A DNA stretch of 64,000 bases from Verrucomicrobiia bacterium (GTDB lineage: Bacteria > Verrucomicrobiota > Verrucomicrobiia > Opitutales > Opitutaceae), in NCBI GenBank assembly GCA_011525695.1, contig WYBX01000096.1:1-64000 (forward strand), given 5' to 3'. Below are positions 43,767-52,311 of the stretch, piece after piece (the first letter of the stretch is position 1; the number at the start of each line of letters is the position of its first letter). A program made the position numbers and the translations under genes. The notes below the pieces were generated by a model. It was not told the DNA's origin. It was given only the letters and a program-made list of their open reading frames with translations, and did not search any database.

Positions 43767-44753
43767 ATGTCCACCATCGCAATCCTCGGCACCGGCTCCT
43801 ACGCCCCCGAGCGTGTCCTGACCAACAATGACCTGGCCCACATGGTCGAGACTTCCGATGAGTGGATTCGCAGCCGCAGCGGAATCCGCGAGCGGCGGAT
43901 CGCGGGCGACGGCGAACAAACCTCGGACATGGGCGTGCAGGCGGCCCGGCGGGCGCTGGACGATGCCGGGCTGAAGCCCACCGACATCGACCTGCTGGTC
44001 GTTGCGACCCTGACGCCGGATATGCCGATGCCGGCCGCGGCCTGCCTGATCCAGCAGAAGCTGGGCATGCGGACCGACGTCGCCTGCTTCGATGTCAACG
44101 CCGCCTGTTCGGGCTTCCTTTATGCGCTCGATACGGCGTGGGCCATGGTCCAGTCGGGCCGGTACCGGAAGGCGCTGGTGATCGGAGTCGAAAAGCTTTC
44201 CGCCATCGTCGACTGGCAGGATCGGACGACCTGCGTCCTCTTTGGCGACGGCGCCGGCGCCGCCGTGCTCGGGCCGGGCGACGATTCGAACCGGGGGCTG
44301 ATTGGCCTGCGACTCGGCACCTACGGCGATGGGGTCGACCTGCTCTGCATCCCGCGTGGCGGCAGCGCCGCGCCGGCGACCGCGGAATCGATCGCCGCCC
44401 GCGATCATTGCATGCGCATGAAGGGCAAGGAGGTGTTCAAGCTGGCGGTGCGGATGATGGATGAGGCGGCCCGCGATATCCTGGAACATTACCAGCTGCG
44501 CGCGGATCAGATTTCGCTCGTCATCCCGCACCAGGCGAACCTCCGCATCATTGAAGCCATCTCGCAATATCTCGAGCTCCCGATGGACCGGTTCTTTGTG
44601 AACGTCGATCGCTACGGCAACACCTCCGCGGCCTCGATCCCGATCGCGCTCGACGAGGCCCGGCGCAGCGGCCGAATCCGCGCCGGCGACGTCACGCTGC
44701 TCGTGGCATTTGGGGCGGGCTTGACCTACGGGAGTGCATTGATTCGCTGGTAA
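43767..44753 (+). CDS. fabH: 3-oxoacyl-ACP synthase III
   Basis: This 328-residue enzyme starts type II fatty-acid synthesis by condensing acetyl-CoA with malonyl-ACP. The catalytic triad is Cys114 (NAACSGF), His255 (VIPHQANLR) and Asn285 (YGNTSAAS). EWIRSRSGIRERRI near the start is the CoA-binding segment. The start MSTIAILGTGSY is the family start; frames further upstream overlap plsX. Confidence 0.97.
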   Translation: MSTIAILGTGSYAPERVLTNNDLAHMVETSDEWIRSRSGIRERRIAGDGEQTSDMGVQAARRALDDAGLKPTDIDLLVVATLTPDMPMPAAACLIQQKLGMRTDVACFDVNAACSGFLYALDTAWAMVQSGRYRKALVIGVEKLSAIVDWQDRTTCVLFGDGAGAAVLGPGDDSNRGLIGLRLGTYGDGVDLLCIPRGGSAAPATAESIAARDHCMRMKGKEVFKLAVRMMDEAARDILEHYQLRADQISLVIPHQANLRIIEAISQYLELPMDRFFVNVDRYGNTSAASIPIALDEARRSGRIRAGDVTLLVAFGAGLTYGSALIRW

Positions 44754-44766
44754 CTTCCCTCACCCG

Positions 44767-45852
44767 ATGCGTCTTTTTCTCGCCCGCGCGCTGACCGTCC
44801 TGTCCCTGGTTTCCCTCCTGAGTTTCCTCGCAGCGAGCGCGCGCGCGGATCTGGTCTGGACCCGGGGCAGCGGCTGGCGGGTGGAGGGCGGTGCCCTCGC
44901 CGGGCTGTCGGGAAACGAGGCCCGCAATGCGCTGGATCTGATGAACCGGGCGCGCGATGCCGAGGAACAGGGCGGCGCCCGCTCCGCCATCCGGGCCTAC
45001 AATGCGGTCGCGAAACGGTACCCGAATTCCATCTATGGACCCGAGGCGCTGTACCGCGCCGCCCGGCTTTATCTCTCGCGCAAGTACTACGACAAGGCCT
45101 TCGAGACCTTCCAGCAGCTGCTGGTCCGCTATCCCAACACGAAGCGGTTCGACGAAATCATCGGCGAACAATACCGGATCGCCAGTGCGATGCTCGACGG
45201 CGCCCGGGGCCGGATGCTGTGGGGTCTGCTGCCCGGGTTCACCCAGCGGGAAAAGGCCATCGGATATTTCGAGAACATCCTGGTGAATGCGCCGTACAGC
45301 GACTACGCGCCGCTATCCCTGATGAACATCGCCCGCGGGCACCAGCGGCTCGATCACATCCCCGACGCCATCGATGCACTCGACCGGATGATCAACAATT
45401 ACCCGCAGAGCCTGCTCGCACCCGATGCCTACCTGAAACTGGCGCAAACCCATGCCTCGCTCGTCGACGGCCCCTATTACGACCAGGCTTCGACCAAGGA
45501 ATCCATCACGTATTTCACCGACTTCATGCTGTTGTTCCCGGGCGACAACAATATCGCCGCGGCCGAAAGCGGGCTCGACGAGATGAAAACCATGCTTGCG
45601 GAAAGCAAGATGAAGATCGCCGACTTCTATTTCAGGAAGCGCGGGAATGTCCGGGCGGCGCGGGTGTTCTACAACGAGGCGATCACGGCGTATCCGGATT
45701 CCGCCATCGCCAACCTGGCCAAGGAACGGCTGGTCGAGGTCGAGGCACTGGCGGCCTCGCGGCAACCGGTCGCCGCACCGGCGGCTGACGGCTCCGAGCC
45801 CCCCGCGGCACCCGTGGTCGTGCCACGCAAGAAGTGGCTGGGCATTTTCTAG
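44767..45852 (+). CDS. bamD: BamD-like outer-membrane assembly TPR protein
   Basis: This 361-residue protein has a signal peptide ending in ASARA. A series of TPR-like helices follows (about 50-320), matching the BamD/YfiO pattern of repeats such as AIRAYNAVAKRYPNS, KAFETFQQLLVRYPNT and AIDALDRMINNYPQS. BamD is part of the beta-barrel assembly machine in the periplasm. Unlike E. coli BamD there is no lipobox cysteine, so it would be soluble or anchored otherwise. The C-terminal tail is Ala/Pro-rich. It follows fabH by 13 bp and precedes lptE. Confidence 0.83.
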   Translation: MRLFLARALTVLSLVSLLSFLAASARADLVWTRGSGWRVEGGALAGLSGNEARNALDLMNRARDAEEQGGARSAIRAYNAVAKRYPNSIYGPEALYRAARLYLSRKYYDKAFETFQQLLVRYPNTKRFDEIIGEQYRIASAMLDGARGRMLWGLLPGFTQREKAIGYFENILVNAPYSDYAPLSLMNIARGHQRLDHIPDAIDALDRMINNYPQSLLAPDAYLKLAQTHASLVDGPYYDQASTKESITYFTDFMLLFPGDNNIAAAESGLDEMKTMLAESKMKIADFYFRKRGNVRAARVFYNEAITAYPDSAIANLAKERLVEVEALAASRQPVAAPAADGSEPPAAPVVVPRKKWLGIF

Positions 45853-46037
45853 CCCGCGGGGTGGAGCGGTGGCTCTCACCAGACAAGCCTGGCGCGGCCC
45901 ATTGGCGCATCCAACGCTCACCTGAGCAAGATGCCGTGAATAACGCTCAAATGCGCCGGAGATTCCACAATCCCCCTCGCGCCTCATGCGCATGCTTGCG
46001 GCCGTCAGGAACTTCGCGGCCAACCGGCCGGCGCTGC

Positions 46038-46547
46038 ATGACCGCCACCCGCATTGCCCTTGTGCTCCTGCTGGGCCTGCTCGCCGGCGGGTGCAGCCAT
46101 TACCAGCTCGGCACGGGCGCCACGCCCAGTTTTCGCACCCTTTACCTCGAACCCGTCACGAACCGGACCCTGCTCGCGCAGTCGCAGCCGATCCTCACGA
46201 GCCAGCTCCGGCAGGCCTTTCTGCGCGATGGCCGGGTGACGCTCGTCAATGCACCCGAGGCCGCCGATGCCGTCCTGACCGTGGTGATCACTGAATACTT
46301 CCGCGAGGTCGCGGCGGCCCGGGAGGACGACACGGGGCTCGCGCGAAAATTCAATGTCACCCTCGGCGTCAGCTGCACGCTTGGCGACAACCGCGTTGCC
46401 GCGCATGGCTGGGAGGACCGGCCACTGCGGGCACAACGGGAGGTCTTCACCGATGGCGGCCAGCTGCAGGCCGAATACGAGGTGCTGCCGCTCCTGGCCG
46501 AATCGCTCGCCAACAAGGTCCTCCACGCGACCCTGGACACCTGGTGA
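46038..46547 (+). CDS. lptE: LptE-like LPS-assembly lipoprotein
   Basis: This 169-residue protein has a lipoprotein signal (LVLLLGLLAGGC, with Cys19 as the lipidation site). A compact LptE-like domain follows: FRTLYLEPVTNRTL at the first strand, then LTSQLRQAFLRDGRVTLV and ADAVLTVVITEY. LptE plugs the LptD barrel that delivers LPS to the cell surface. It is read after the BamD-like gene with a gap of about 185 bp that holds nothing recognisable. Confidence 0.85.
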   Translation: MTATRIALVLLLGLLAGGCSHYQLGTGATPSFRTLYLEPVTNRTLLAQSQPILTSQLRQAFLRDGRVTLVNAPEAADAVLTVVITEYFREVAAAREDDTGLARKFNVTLGVSCTLGDNRVAAHGWEDRPLRAQREVFTDGGQLQAEYEVLPLLAESLANKVLHATLDTW

Positions 46548-46615
46548 TCCGGCGGGCGGCCGGCGCAGTCCGCTGTTGAGCTTTTGGCCCGTCGGTCCTC
46601 GATGGAGTGCATCTC

Positions 46616-47281
46616 ATGTCCTCGCCGCATCCTCCGCTGCTCAACCCCTCGCTGTTGGCGGGGGATCATTCGCACCTCGCCGCCAGCGCCCGGATTGTCG
46701 CCGGGCTGGGGCTGCCCTGGCTGCATTGCGACATCATGGACGGCCACTTCGTGCCGAACCTGTCGTTCGGCCCGGAAACCCTCGCGGCGCTCCGCCGCGC
46801 GGGGCTGAAGCTGTTCTTCGACACCCACCTCATGCTCGACGAGCCGCAGCGCTACATCGAGGCGTTTGCCCGCGCGGGTGCCAACCTCATCAGCATCCAT
46901 GTTGAACCGGCGTACGATCATCGTGCGGCCCTGGCCCTGATTCGCACGTCCGGCTGCCAGACTGGAATTGTCCTGAATCCCGGCACACCGGCCGAAGCCG
47001 TGGAACCTTTCATCGGTGAAGTCGATCTCGTGCTCGCGATGACGGTCCAGCCGGGATTCGGCGGCCAGTCTTTCAGGCGCGACGTGGTGCCCAAGATTGC
47101 GCGGCTGGATGCCTGGCGGCGGGAGCGCAACCTCTCGTTCCGGCTCGAGGTCGACGGCGGGATCGATCTCGCGACCGCGGCGGAATGCCGCGCCGCCGGC
47201 GCCGACACCTTCGTGGCGGGCACCTCGTTCTTTCGCGCGACCGATCCCGCCGGATTCGCCGCCGCCTTCGCCCGCCTCTGA
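46616..47281 (+). CDS. rpe: ribulose-phosphate 3-epimerase
   Basis: This 221-residue TIM-barrel enzyme interconverts ribulose-5-phosphate and xylulose-5-phosphate. NPSLLAGDHSHL is strand 1, HCDIMDGHFVPN (about 38-49) carries the metal and catalytic Asp, FFDTHLM follows with the metal His, then MTVQPGFGGQSF and EVDGGI with the second catalytic Asp. The ATG at 46616 was chosen; an in-frame GTG lies three codons upstream. It ends the rpmF-to-rpe gene run. Confidence 0.97.
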   Translation: MSSPHPPLLNPSLLAGDHSHLAASARIVAGLGLPWLHCDIMDGHFVPNLSFGPETLAALRRAGLKLFFDTHLMLDEPQRYIEAFARAGANLISIHVEPAYDHRAALALIRTSGCQTGIVLNPGTPAEAVEPFIGEVDLVLAMTVQPGFGGQSFRRDVVPKIARLDAWRRERNLSFRLEVDGGIDLATAAECRAAGADTFVAGTSFFRATDPAGFAAAFARL

Positions 47282-47303
47282 ATCCAGCAATCCGAATCGG
47301 ATT

Positions 47304-47443
47304 CGTAGGGGCGCAGCCTCGCCTGCGCCCTCAGGCAGGAATCACACGTGAACCGTAGGGGTGCAGCCTTGCCTGCGCCCTCATGCAGGAATCACACGTG
47401 AACCGTAGGGGCGCAGCCTTGCCTGCGCTTTCATGCAGGAATC
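47304..47443 (+). repeat. 50-bp tandem repeat, family B, three units
   Basis: Three units begin at 47304, 47354 and 47404. Each reads CGTAGGGG(C/T)GCAGCC(T/C)(T/C)GCCTGCG, then CTCA(T/G)GCAGGAATC, with ACACGTGAAC between units. The period is exactly 50 bp and units differ by only one to four bases. A related single copy lies reversed at 28041. Confidence 0.9.
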
Positions 47444-47452
47444 GATCGGCCC

Positions 47453-47740
47453 TTCACATAATCCTTCCGTCGTCCCTCCAGGAACGGGTGGTTCAATTCT
47501 GAAGCCTGAACCTCGTTCATGGAGGGCCGTGCTCCGTCACGGCCATTGAAATCGATGAGCTGCGCAGAATAATTTTCCCAACGGGTTTGTGGACGGAGGT
47601 CGTCCCTCCAGGAATGTGTCTTCGAATCCAGGAATCGGAATTGGATTCCTGAAGGGCCGGGCTCCGCCCCGGCCGCAATGTTCCGAACCTCGTACATGGA
47701 GGGCAGGGCTCCGACGTGGAAGCGGCGTCTCGCCGCTTGT
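47453..47740. repeat. repeat cluster, families C and D
   Basis: This region repeats GGAGGGCCGTGCTCCGTCAC plus GGCCATTGAAATCGATG (from 47521), CGTCCCTCCAGGAA (twice), AAGGGCCGGGCTCCGCCCCG and GGAAGCGGCGTCTCGCCGCT (47719). Nearly the same C-type block recurs at 56475-56618. It fills the 480-bp gap after rpe together with the B-type units; no gene is recognisable. Confidence 0.8.
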
Positions 47741-47764
47741 TGACGGGTCAAGCCGCCATCACCC

Positions 47765-48064
47765 TCACTGCCCCGACTGCGGCCGCGGCGGCGTATCGTC
47801 CTCGACAACGACCGGCGAAATGGGCGGGTTCAGGGCGGGGGGAACAGGCTGCTCGACAATTGGCGGCGCCGGTTTCCGGCGGGAACGGGCACCCACAATC
47901 AATCCCACCAGCGCACCCAGCACCGCCGCCAGCTGGATCACCAGCGCCGCCGACAGCGTGACCTCCCATAACAGGAACCGCACCGTCATGACCTCCGCGT
48001 TCTGCACACTGAAGACCGCCACGAGGATGAGGAGAAAGATGACGAAGAACCAGGAGGCTTTCAT
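47765..48064 (-). CDS. LapA/DUF1049-domain small membrane protein
   Basis: This 99-residue protein has two transmembrane helices (about 5-20 and 37-58) separated by QNAEVMTVRFLLWEV, the hallmark of DUF1049/LapA proteins. A Pro-rich cytoplasmic tail follows. E. coli LapA helps regulate LPS assembly; the role here is unknown. The start codon overlaps the sugar kinase stop codon (48061-48064), so it is translated with the sugar cluster. Confidence 0.85.
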   Translation of the reverse strand: MKASWFFVIFLLILVAVFSVQNAEVMTVRFLLWEVTLSAALVIQLAAVLGALVGLIVGARSRRKPAPPIVEQPVPPALNPPISPVVVEDDTPPRPQSGQ

Positions 48065-49008
48065 GATGGGATGGGTTTGGGGCGACCCCGCTCGTCACAG
48101 CGGTACGGCGGCGTCGCGCCGTCGCAGCCCGCGACAAATTCACCGAAACGGCAGGCGTTGGCGAGTGCAACCCGCGGCGAGGCGCGCCGCCCCAGCAACG
48201 CGGCGAGGAATCCGGCCAGGAAAGCGTCGCCCGCGCCAATCGTGTCCCTCACCTGGGCCGGCTGGGCCGGCTCCCAGTGCCATGCGCCATCCCAGAGCAG
48301 CCCTGCTCCCCGCGATCCGGCCGACACGCAGACCCTCGTCAGCTGGTGGCGTCCGGCAAACCGGCGCGCCGCCTGCTCGATCCGCCGCGGCGATTGCACG
48401 TCCCCGGCCCCGATCATCCGCGCGAGCTCGAGCTCGTTGAGCTTGACCATGTCGGCATGCGCCAGGGCAAACGTGATCGCGGCGGGGCGATCGAACGGGG
48501 GCCGCAGGTTCAAATCGAGCACCCGCCAGGTTCCGTTCCAGGCATCGAGCAGTTGGCCGAGCGCGCGACGGTTCGCCGGCTCGCGCAGCGCCAGCGTGCC
48601 GAAGACCGTCGCCCGCGGCGCCGGCTCGCGCCGTCGCACCTCGACCGGTATCCGATCCCAGGCGACATCGCTCGCGAACACGTAGCGCGCGTTGCCTCCG
48701 GCATCGAGCGTCGCCAGCACCGTGCCCGTCGGCCGCCGCGCCAGCTCCGCCACACCCTGTCGATCGATCCCCCAGCCGGCCAGCCGGCGGATGATCTCCC
48801 GCCCCAGGAAATCCCGGCCCACCGCCGTCACGGGCAACGCCCGGATGCCCTGGCGGGAAAGATGGTAGGCGGTGTTGAGTGGCGCGCCGCCGAGGAAGAT
48901 TCCACGGGGGAGGACATCCCAGAGGGCCTCGCCAAAACAGGCGATGGTGACGGAAGGCTTGGGCACGGGAGGGAACAGGATCGGAGGTTGGCCGGGCGGA
49001 TGCGGCAT
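48061..49008 (-). CDS. PfkB-family sugar kinase (fructokinase-like)
   Basis: This 315-residue protein is a ribokinase-fold kinase. FGEALWDVLPRG with GGAPLNTAYHLSR (about 25-53) binds the sugar. The PfkB signature 2, DTIGAGDAFLAGF, contains the catalytic Asp at about residue 270. The overall pattern (GEALWD, GGAPLN) fits fructokinase. It starts 10 bp after the phosphatase-hydrolase fusion gene, so it could phosphorylate fructose released by that hydrolase. The first 20 residues are Pro-rich. Confidence 0.9.
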   Translation of the reverse strand: MPHPPGQPPILFPPVPKPSVTIACFGEALWDVLPRGIFLGGAPLNTAYHLSRQGIRALPVTAVGRDFLGREIIRRLAGWGIDRQGVAELARRPTGTVLATLDAGGNARYVFASDVAWDRIPVEVRRREPAPRATVFGTLALREPANRRALGQLLDAWNGTWRVLDLNLRPPFDRPAAITFALAHADMVKLNELELARMIGAGDVQSPRRIEQAARRFAGRHQLTRVCVSAGSRGAGLLWDGAWHWEPAQPAQVRDTIGAGDAFLAGFLAALLGRRASPRVALANACRFGEFVAGCDGATPPYRCDERGRPKPIPS

Positions 49009-49018
49009 TGATGGCAGG

Positions 49019-51112
49019 CTATTCGTGCTCGGCGACGCCCGGCGCCAGCTGCAATTCCTGGCAGGCCCGGAGATAGGCCGCCGCCGACCACGCCTGGTAG
49101 GACTTGCCCATCGCACGACCGGTCTGCCCGTGCACCCACTCGTTGAATTCCCACTCCTCGGATTTTCCGAGCCGGTTGAGCTCCGCCAGCTTCACCAGTT
49201 CGTTGCAGGCGAGCGAATGCAGTCCGAGCCGGTTGATGAAGCGCACCCAGAGGCCGCCGATGAACGGCCAGATCCCGCCATTGTGGTAATGGTGCGGCAG
49301 GTTCAGCAGATTCACCGTGTAATACGCCCGCCAGTCGGGATCCCCGGATTGCACCGCGGGGTAGAGATTGGCCACGGGATACGGCGAGCTCACGCCCACG
49401 CCCCACATGAAGCGGAATGCCGTGCGGGCGCGATCGACGTCGATCACGTTGGTCAGGAATGCCAGCACGTTGCCCAGGACATCGCAGCGCCAGTTGAACC
49501 CGAAGGGCGTGATCTCGGCGAGCAGGTACTGCGTGTCGCCCAGCGAGGCCTGGCGATCCGCAAACGTCACCAGCGCGGTCGGCTCGACCCGGGTGGTGGG
49601 CCAGAAGGAGGCCTTGATCCGGCCGGCAATGTGCTGCGACCAGCGCAGATAGTCCGCCGCCCGGTCGAAATCCTGCCGGTACTCCAGCAGCCGGCCATAG
49701 CACACATTGGCCCGGTACCATAGCACCTCGTCGTACAGCACGTTGTAGCTTCGGCCGAAGAGATCCGTCCAGTCCCCCGCCTCCGGGATCTCGATCAGCC
49801 CGTCGTTGTTGCTGTCGTGCGCACTCAGCCAGTCCATCGCCCGCTGCAGGACCCCGGCGTGCTGTTCGAGGAATTCCATGTCCCCCGTGTGCGTGACATA
49901 GTGATACACGGCTACGATCAGCCACAACCCGCTGTCGATCGAGCAGATCCCGCCCACCCCGCAGTACTCGCGCGTCCGATCGTCAATCCGCACATTGGCC
50001 GGCACCTGGCCGTTGGGTGCAATCGCCTCGAGCAGCGTCAGCAGCGTCCGCTTCTGCGCCTCCCGGATGTCGGGATCGTCCATCTCGATTGTCTGCACGA
50101 TCGTGAAGCAGCCGTCCCGCGCCCAGATGCTGCGGTAATTCACGTCCGTGCCGGTCACGACATTGTCCGCCATCGAGCAGGCGGAGAAGCCGAGCGGGGT
50201 GATGTTCCGGCGCAGTGCCTCCAGCGCCTTGGCATAACCGGTCCCGATCAGCTCGCGGTCGGTGGCGCTGACCGACTTCAGCGCCTCGGATTCGAAACGC
50301 ATTCCCCGCCACGTCCCGCGCTCCCGATCCCGCGGTAATGGGCTGCGGGGCGGCGGGGTGGCGGGCAGGACGCCAAAATGCCTCAGCCCCTCGATCACCC
50401 CGTCCGCCATCACCTGCCGGGACACATAGACCGGGAGCTTCACCACCGCCTCGAAAAGCTCCGGCTGGGCGTTCTCCACCACGATCCCGCGCACCCCCGG
50501 CAGGAGGAACATGCTGCTGTCGTTCCCGGTGTCGCCCGCCACCAGCACCTCGCCCAGCGGGAGCCCGAGTTGCTGGCACAGCCACTGCACCGCATTGCCC
50601 TTGTTGCCCCGCCGCGGGAGCACGTCGAGATGCCGCAGGCTCGAGTAGACGAGGTTCACGCTCAGTCCCGCCTCGCGCAGCTGCTGCTCGAGCGCCGCCA
50701 GCTGGGCGCGATCCACGCGCTCCCAGTACCAGCTCGACTTGTATGGATGCAGGAACTCGGGCGGCTGCCGCTCGATGCCCGGCACCGTCCGCATGATCGC
50801 CTCGATCTTCCCGAGGTCCCAGCCCTCGCCGAACTGCGCCGCAAAATCCTCCACCTTCAGCTCCCCGCGCGGGTCGAAGATTTCCGTGCCCACGCCGCCA
50901 ATGATGTAGTCGGCCGCCGGCAGCTGCTGCCCCGCCACCAGGCCCCGTGTATCCGCGCAACTACGACCCGTCGCATAGACCAGCCGCGGCCGCGTCGTCA
51001 CCGGCAGGGCGTCCCAGGCCCGGCGCAGCCGCTGCGCCGCCTCCGGGTTGCCGAGGAGCGTGCCGTCGAGATCAGAGCAAAAAAGTCGGATGGCGGAGGA
51101 TGATTCGGTCAT
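49019..51112 (-). CDS. sucrose-phosphatase-like HAD domain fused to a GH100/GH-G-type (invertase-like) hydrolase
   Basis: This 697-residue protein has two halves. Residues 9-250 are a HAD phosphatase of the sucrose-phosphatase type (nucleophile Asp14 in CSDLDGTLLG, GDTGNDSSMF at 193-202). They are clearly paralogous to the stand-alone phosphatase at 52312-53190. After a linker (about 250-280), residues 285-690 are an (alpha/alpha)6 glycosidase domain. NYRSIWARDG (325-334), SIDSGLWLIV (391-400) and EAGDWTD (444-450) align with GH100 neutral invertase and debranching-type enzymes. The order suggests dephosphorylation and then hydrolysis of the same disaccharide, or two independent activities. 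Which sugar is not resolvable. The fructokinase-like gene follows by 10 bp. Confidence 0.87.
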   Translation of the reverse strand: MTESSSAIRLFCSDLDGTLLGNPEAAQRLRRAWDALPVTTRPRLVYATGRSCADTRGLVAGQQLPAADYIIGGVGTEIFDPRGELKVEDFAAQFGEGWDLGKIEAIMRTVPGIERQPPEFLHPYKSSWYWERVDRAQLAALEQQLREAGLSVNLVYSSLRHLDVLPRRGNKGNAVQWLCQQLGLPLGEVLVAGDTGNDSSMFLLPGVRGIVVENAQPELFEAVVKLPVYVSRQVMADGVIEGLRHFGVLPATPPPRSPLPRDRERGTWRGMRFESEALKSVSATDRELIGTGYAKALEALRRNITPLGFSACSMADNVVTGTDVNYRSIWARDGCFTIVQTIEMDDPDIREAQKRTLLTLLEAIAPNGQVPANVRIDDRTREYCGVGGICSIDSGLWLIVAVYHYVTHTGDMEFLEQHAGVLQRAMDWLSAHDSNNDGLIEIPEAGDWTDLFGRSYNVLYDEVLWYRANVCYGRLLEYRQDFDRAADYLRWSQHIAGRIKASFWPTTRVEPTALVTFADRQASLGDTQYLLAEITPFGFNWRCDVLGNVLAFLTNVIDVDRARTAFRFMWGVGVSSPYPVANLYPAVQSGDPDWRAYYTVNLLNLPHHYHNGGIWPFIGGLWVRFINRLGLHSLACNELVKLAELNRLGKSEEWEFNEWVHGQTGRAMGKSYQAWSAAAYLRACQELQLAPGVAEHE

Positions 51113-51164
51113 GCGTGAGATGGGGATGCCGCCGGCAGGGGTGCCGGCCCGCCATTTATTTCGT

Positions 51165-51174
51165 AATTGTCAGG
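51165..51174 (-). promoter_or_regulatory. CCTGACAATT motif upstream of the fusion gene
   Basis: On the minus strand, CCTGACAATT lies about 55 bp upstream of the start codon of the phosphatase-hydrolase fusion. The same ten bases occur within the palindrome at 54646-54661, upstream of the synthase gene. It could be a shared operator half-site or promoter element. The assignment is tentative. Confidence 0.3.
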
Positions 51175-51368
51175 TGGTGTGAGTTGCGACGGCACCAGCC
51201 CGAAATGAAGTGGACCGCGCCGGGGTTTCAAACCCCAAACCCTGCCCATGATGAAGTCTTCACCCACCTCCGTTCGTTCCGCCGCCCGGGCAGGCCGGCC
51301 GGAACCCAGTTGAATTTCAGTCATACTTTCCGGTCACGGGGCATTTAATGGTTTAGTGACCGGATTTT

Positions 51369-51405
51369 GGAAGGCGCGGCCGGGGGGCCGCGCCTTCCTC
51401 TTTTT
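51369..51405 (+). terminator. strong plus-strand terminator without an assigned gene
   Basis: GGAAGGCGCGGC (51369-51380), loop CGGGGG and GCCGCGCCTTCC (51387-51398) form a perfect 12-bp stem. TCTTTTT follows on the plus strand. Both flanking genes are on the minus strand and neither has its T-run here. The gap 51113-51434 has no credible open frame, but contains a second hairpin (GGGGTTT-C-AAACCCC near 51222-51236). A small plus-strand RNA ending at about 51405 is possible. Confidence 0.7.
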
Positions 51406-51434
51406 GAGGGTCGCAAAAGGCCGGTCCGGCCGCG

Positions 51435-52142
51435 TCACAGTGCCGGCACCGCCGCCGGAGCCGAACACCGGTAGCCGACCCCATGCAACGTACGCAGCAG
51501 CCGCGGCCAGGGCTCCCGGTCCACTTTCCGCCGGAGCCGCGCCATCTGGATATTGATCGTGTTCGCCGCGGAAGCGTCCTCCCCCTCCCCCTTCCAGATG
51601 TCCCGCCACAACATCTCCCGGGTGACGACGCGGCCCTGGTGCCGCAGCAGGTATTCCAGCAAATCCACCTCCATCGGAGTAAGCGGAATGATTTCTCCGG
51701 CCCGCACCGCGATCCGCGAGCGCGTGTCGAGCTCGAGGTCCGCGCAGCACAGCCGCACGCCTGCACCCGGCACCGGCCGCCGCAGCAGCGCCCGACAGCG
51801 GGCAACCAGCTCTTCGAAGGCGAAGGGCTTCACCAGGTAATCGTCCGCCCCATGCTCGAATCCGGCAACCCGGTCGGCCACGGTGCCGCGGGCCGTAATC
51901 ATCAGGACCGGCGTGGGGATCCGATGGTGGCGCATGTCCCGCAGGACTCCGAGCCCATCCTGGTCCGGCAGCATCCAGTCGAGCACGACGACATGGAACG
52001 GCTCGCGAGCAAGCCAACCCAATGCCTCGCCACCGCTCGCCGCGGTCGCCACGGTCCAGCCTTCCAGCTGGAGCCCCTCGGCCAGTGCGTCGCGAACCTT
52101 CCGCTCGTCATCGACCACGAGGACCTTCGTGTCAGCATGCAT
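51435..52142 (-). CDS. OmpR/PhoB-family response regulator
   Basis: This 235-residue protein has a receiver domain (LVVDDERKVRDAL, phosphoacceptor Asp55 in VVVLDWMLPDQDG, Lys in DYLVKPF). A winged-helix DNA-binding domain follows (about 130-228, ending RTLHGVGYRC). No histidine kinase gene is adjacent, so it is an orphan regulator. It sits between the two halves of the sugar module and is an obvious candidate to control them. A terminator separates it from the phosphatase gene upstream. Confidence 0.95.
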   Translation of the reverse strand: MHADTKVLVVDDERKVRDALAEGLQLEGWTVATAASGGEALGWLAREPFHVVVLDWMLPDQDGLGVLRDMRHHRIPTPVLMITARGTVADRVAGFEHGADDYLVKPFAFEELVARCRALLRRPVPGAGVRLCCADLELDTRSRIAVRAGEIIPLTPMEVDLLEYLLRHQGRVVTREMLWRDIWKGEGEDASAANTINIQMARLRRKVDREPWPRLLRTLHGVGYRCSAPAAVPAL

Positions 52143-52201
52143 CGGTCGTAGGGGAAATGCGAATGGGTCGGGGAAAACGGTGACACTGCCCGGTGAAACC
52201 G

Positions 52202-52243
52202 GAAAAAAAGCACCCCGCGCGACCGACAGGCGTTCGCGCGGGG
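52202..52243 (-). terminator. intrinsic terminator after the sugar phosphatase gene
   Basis: On the minus strand, CCCCGCGCGA (52243-52234) pairs with TCGCGCGGGG (52222-52213), a perfect 10-bp stem with an 11-nt loop. TGC and then seven T (52209-52203) follow. It ends the synthase-phosphatase transcript about 70 bp after the stop codon. Confidence 0.85.
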
Positions 52244-52311
52244 CTCAAGCGTCCTCAGTGCCACGACGACGCCTGACTTGGCACCGCAAGGTGACGGCGC
52301 CGGTTGCAAAT

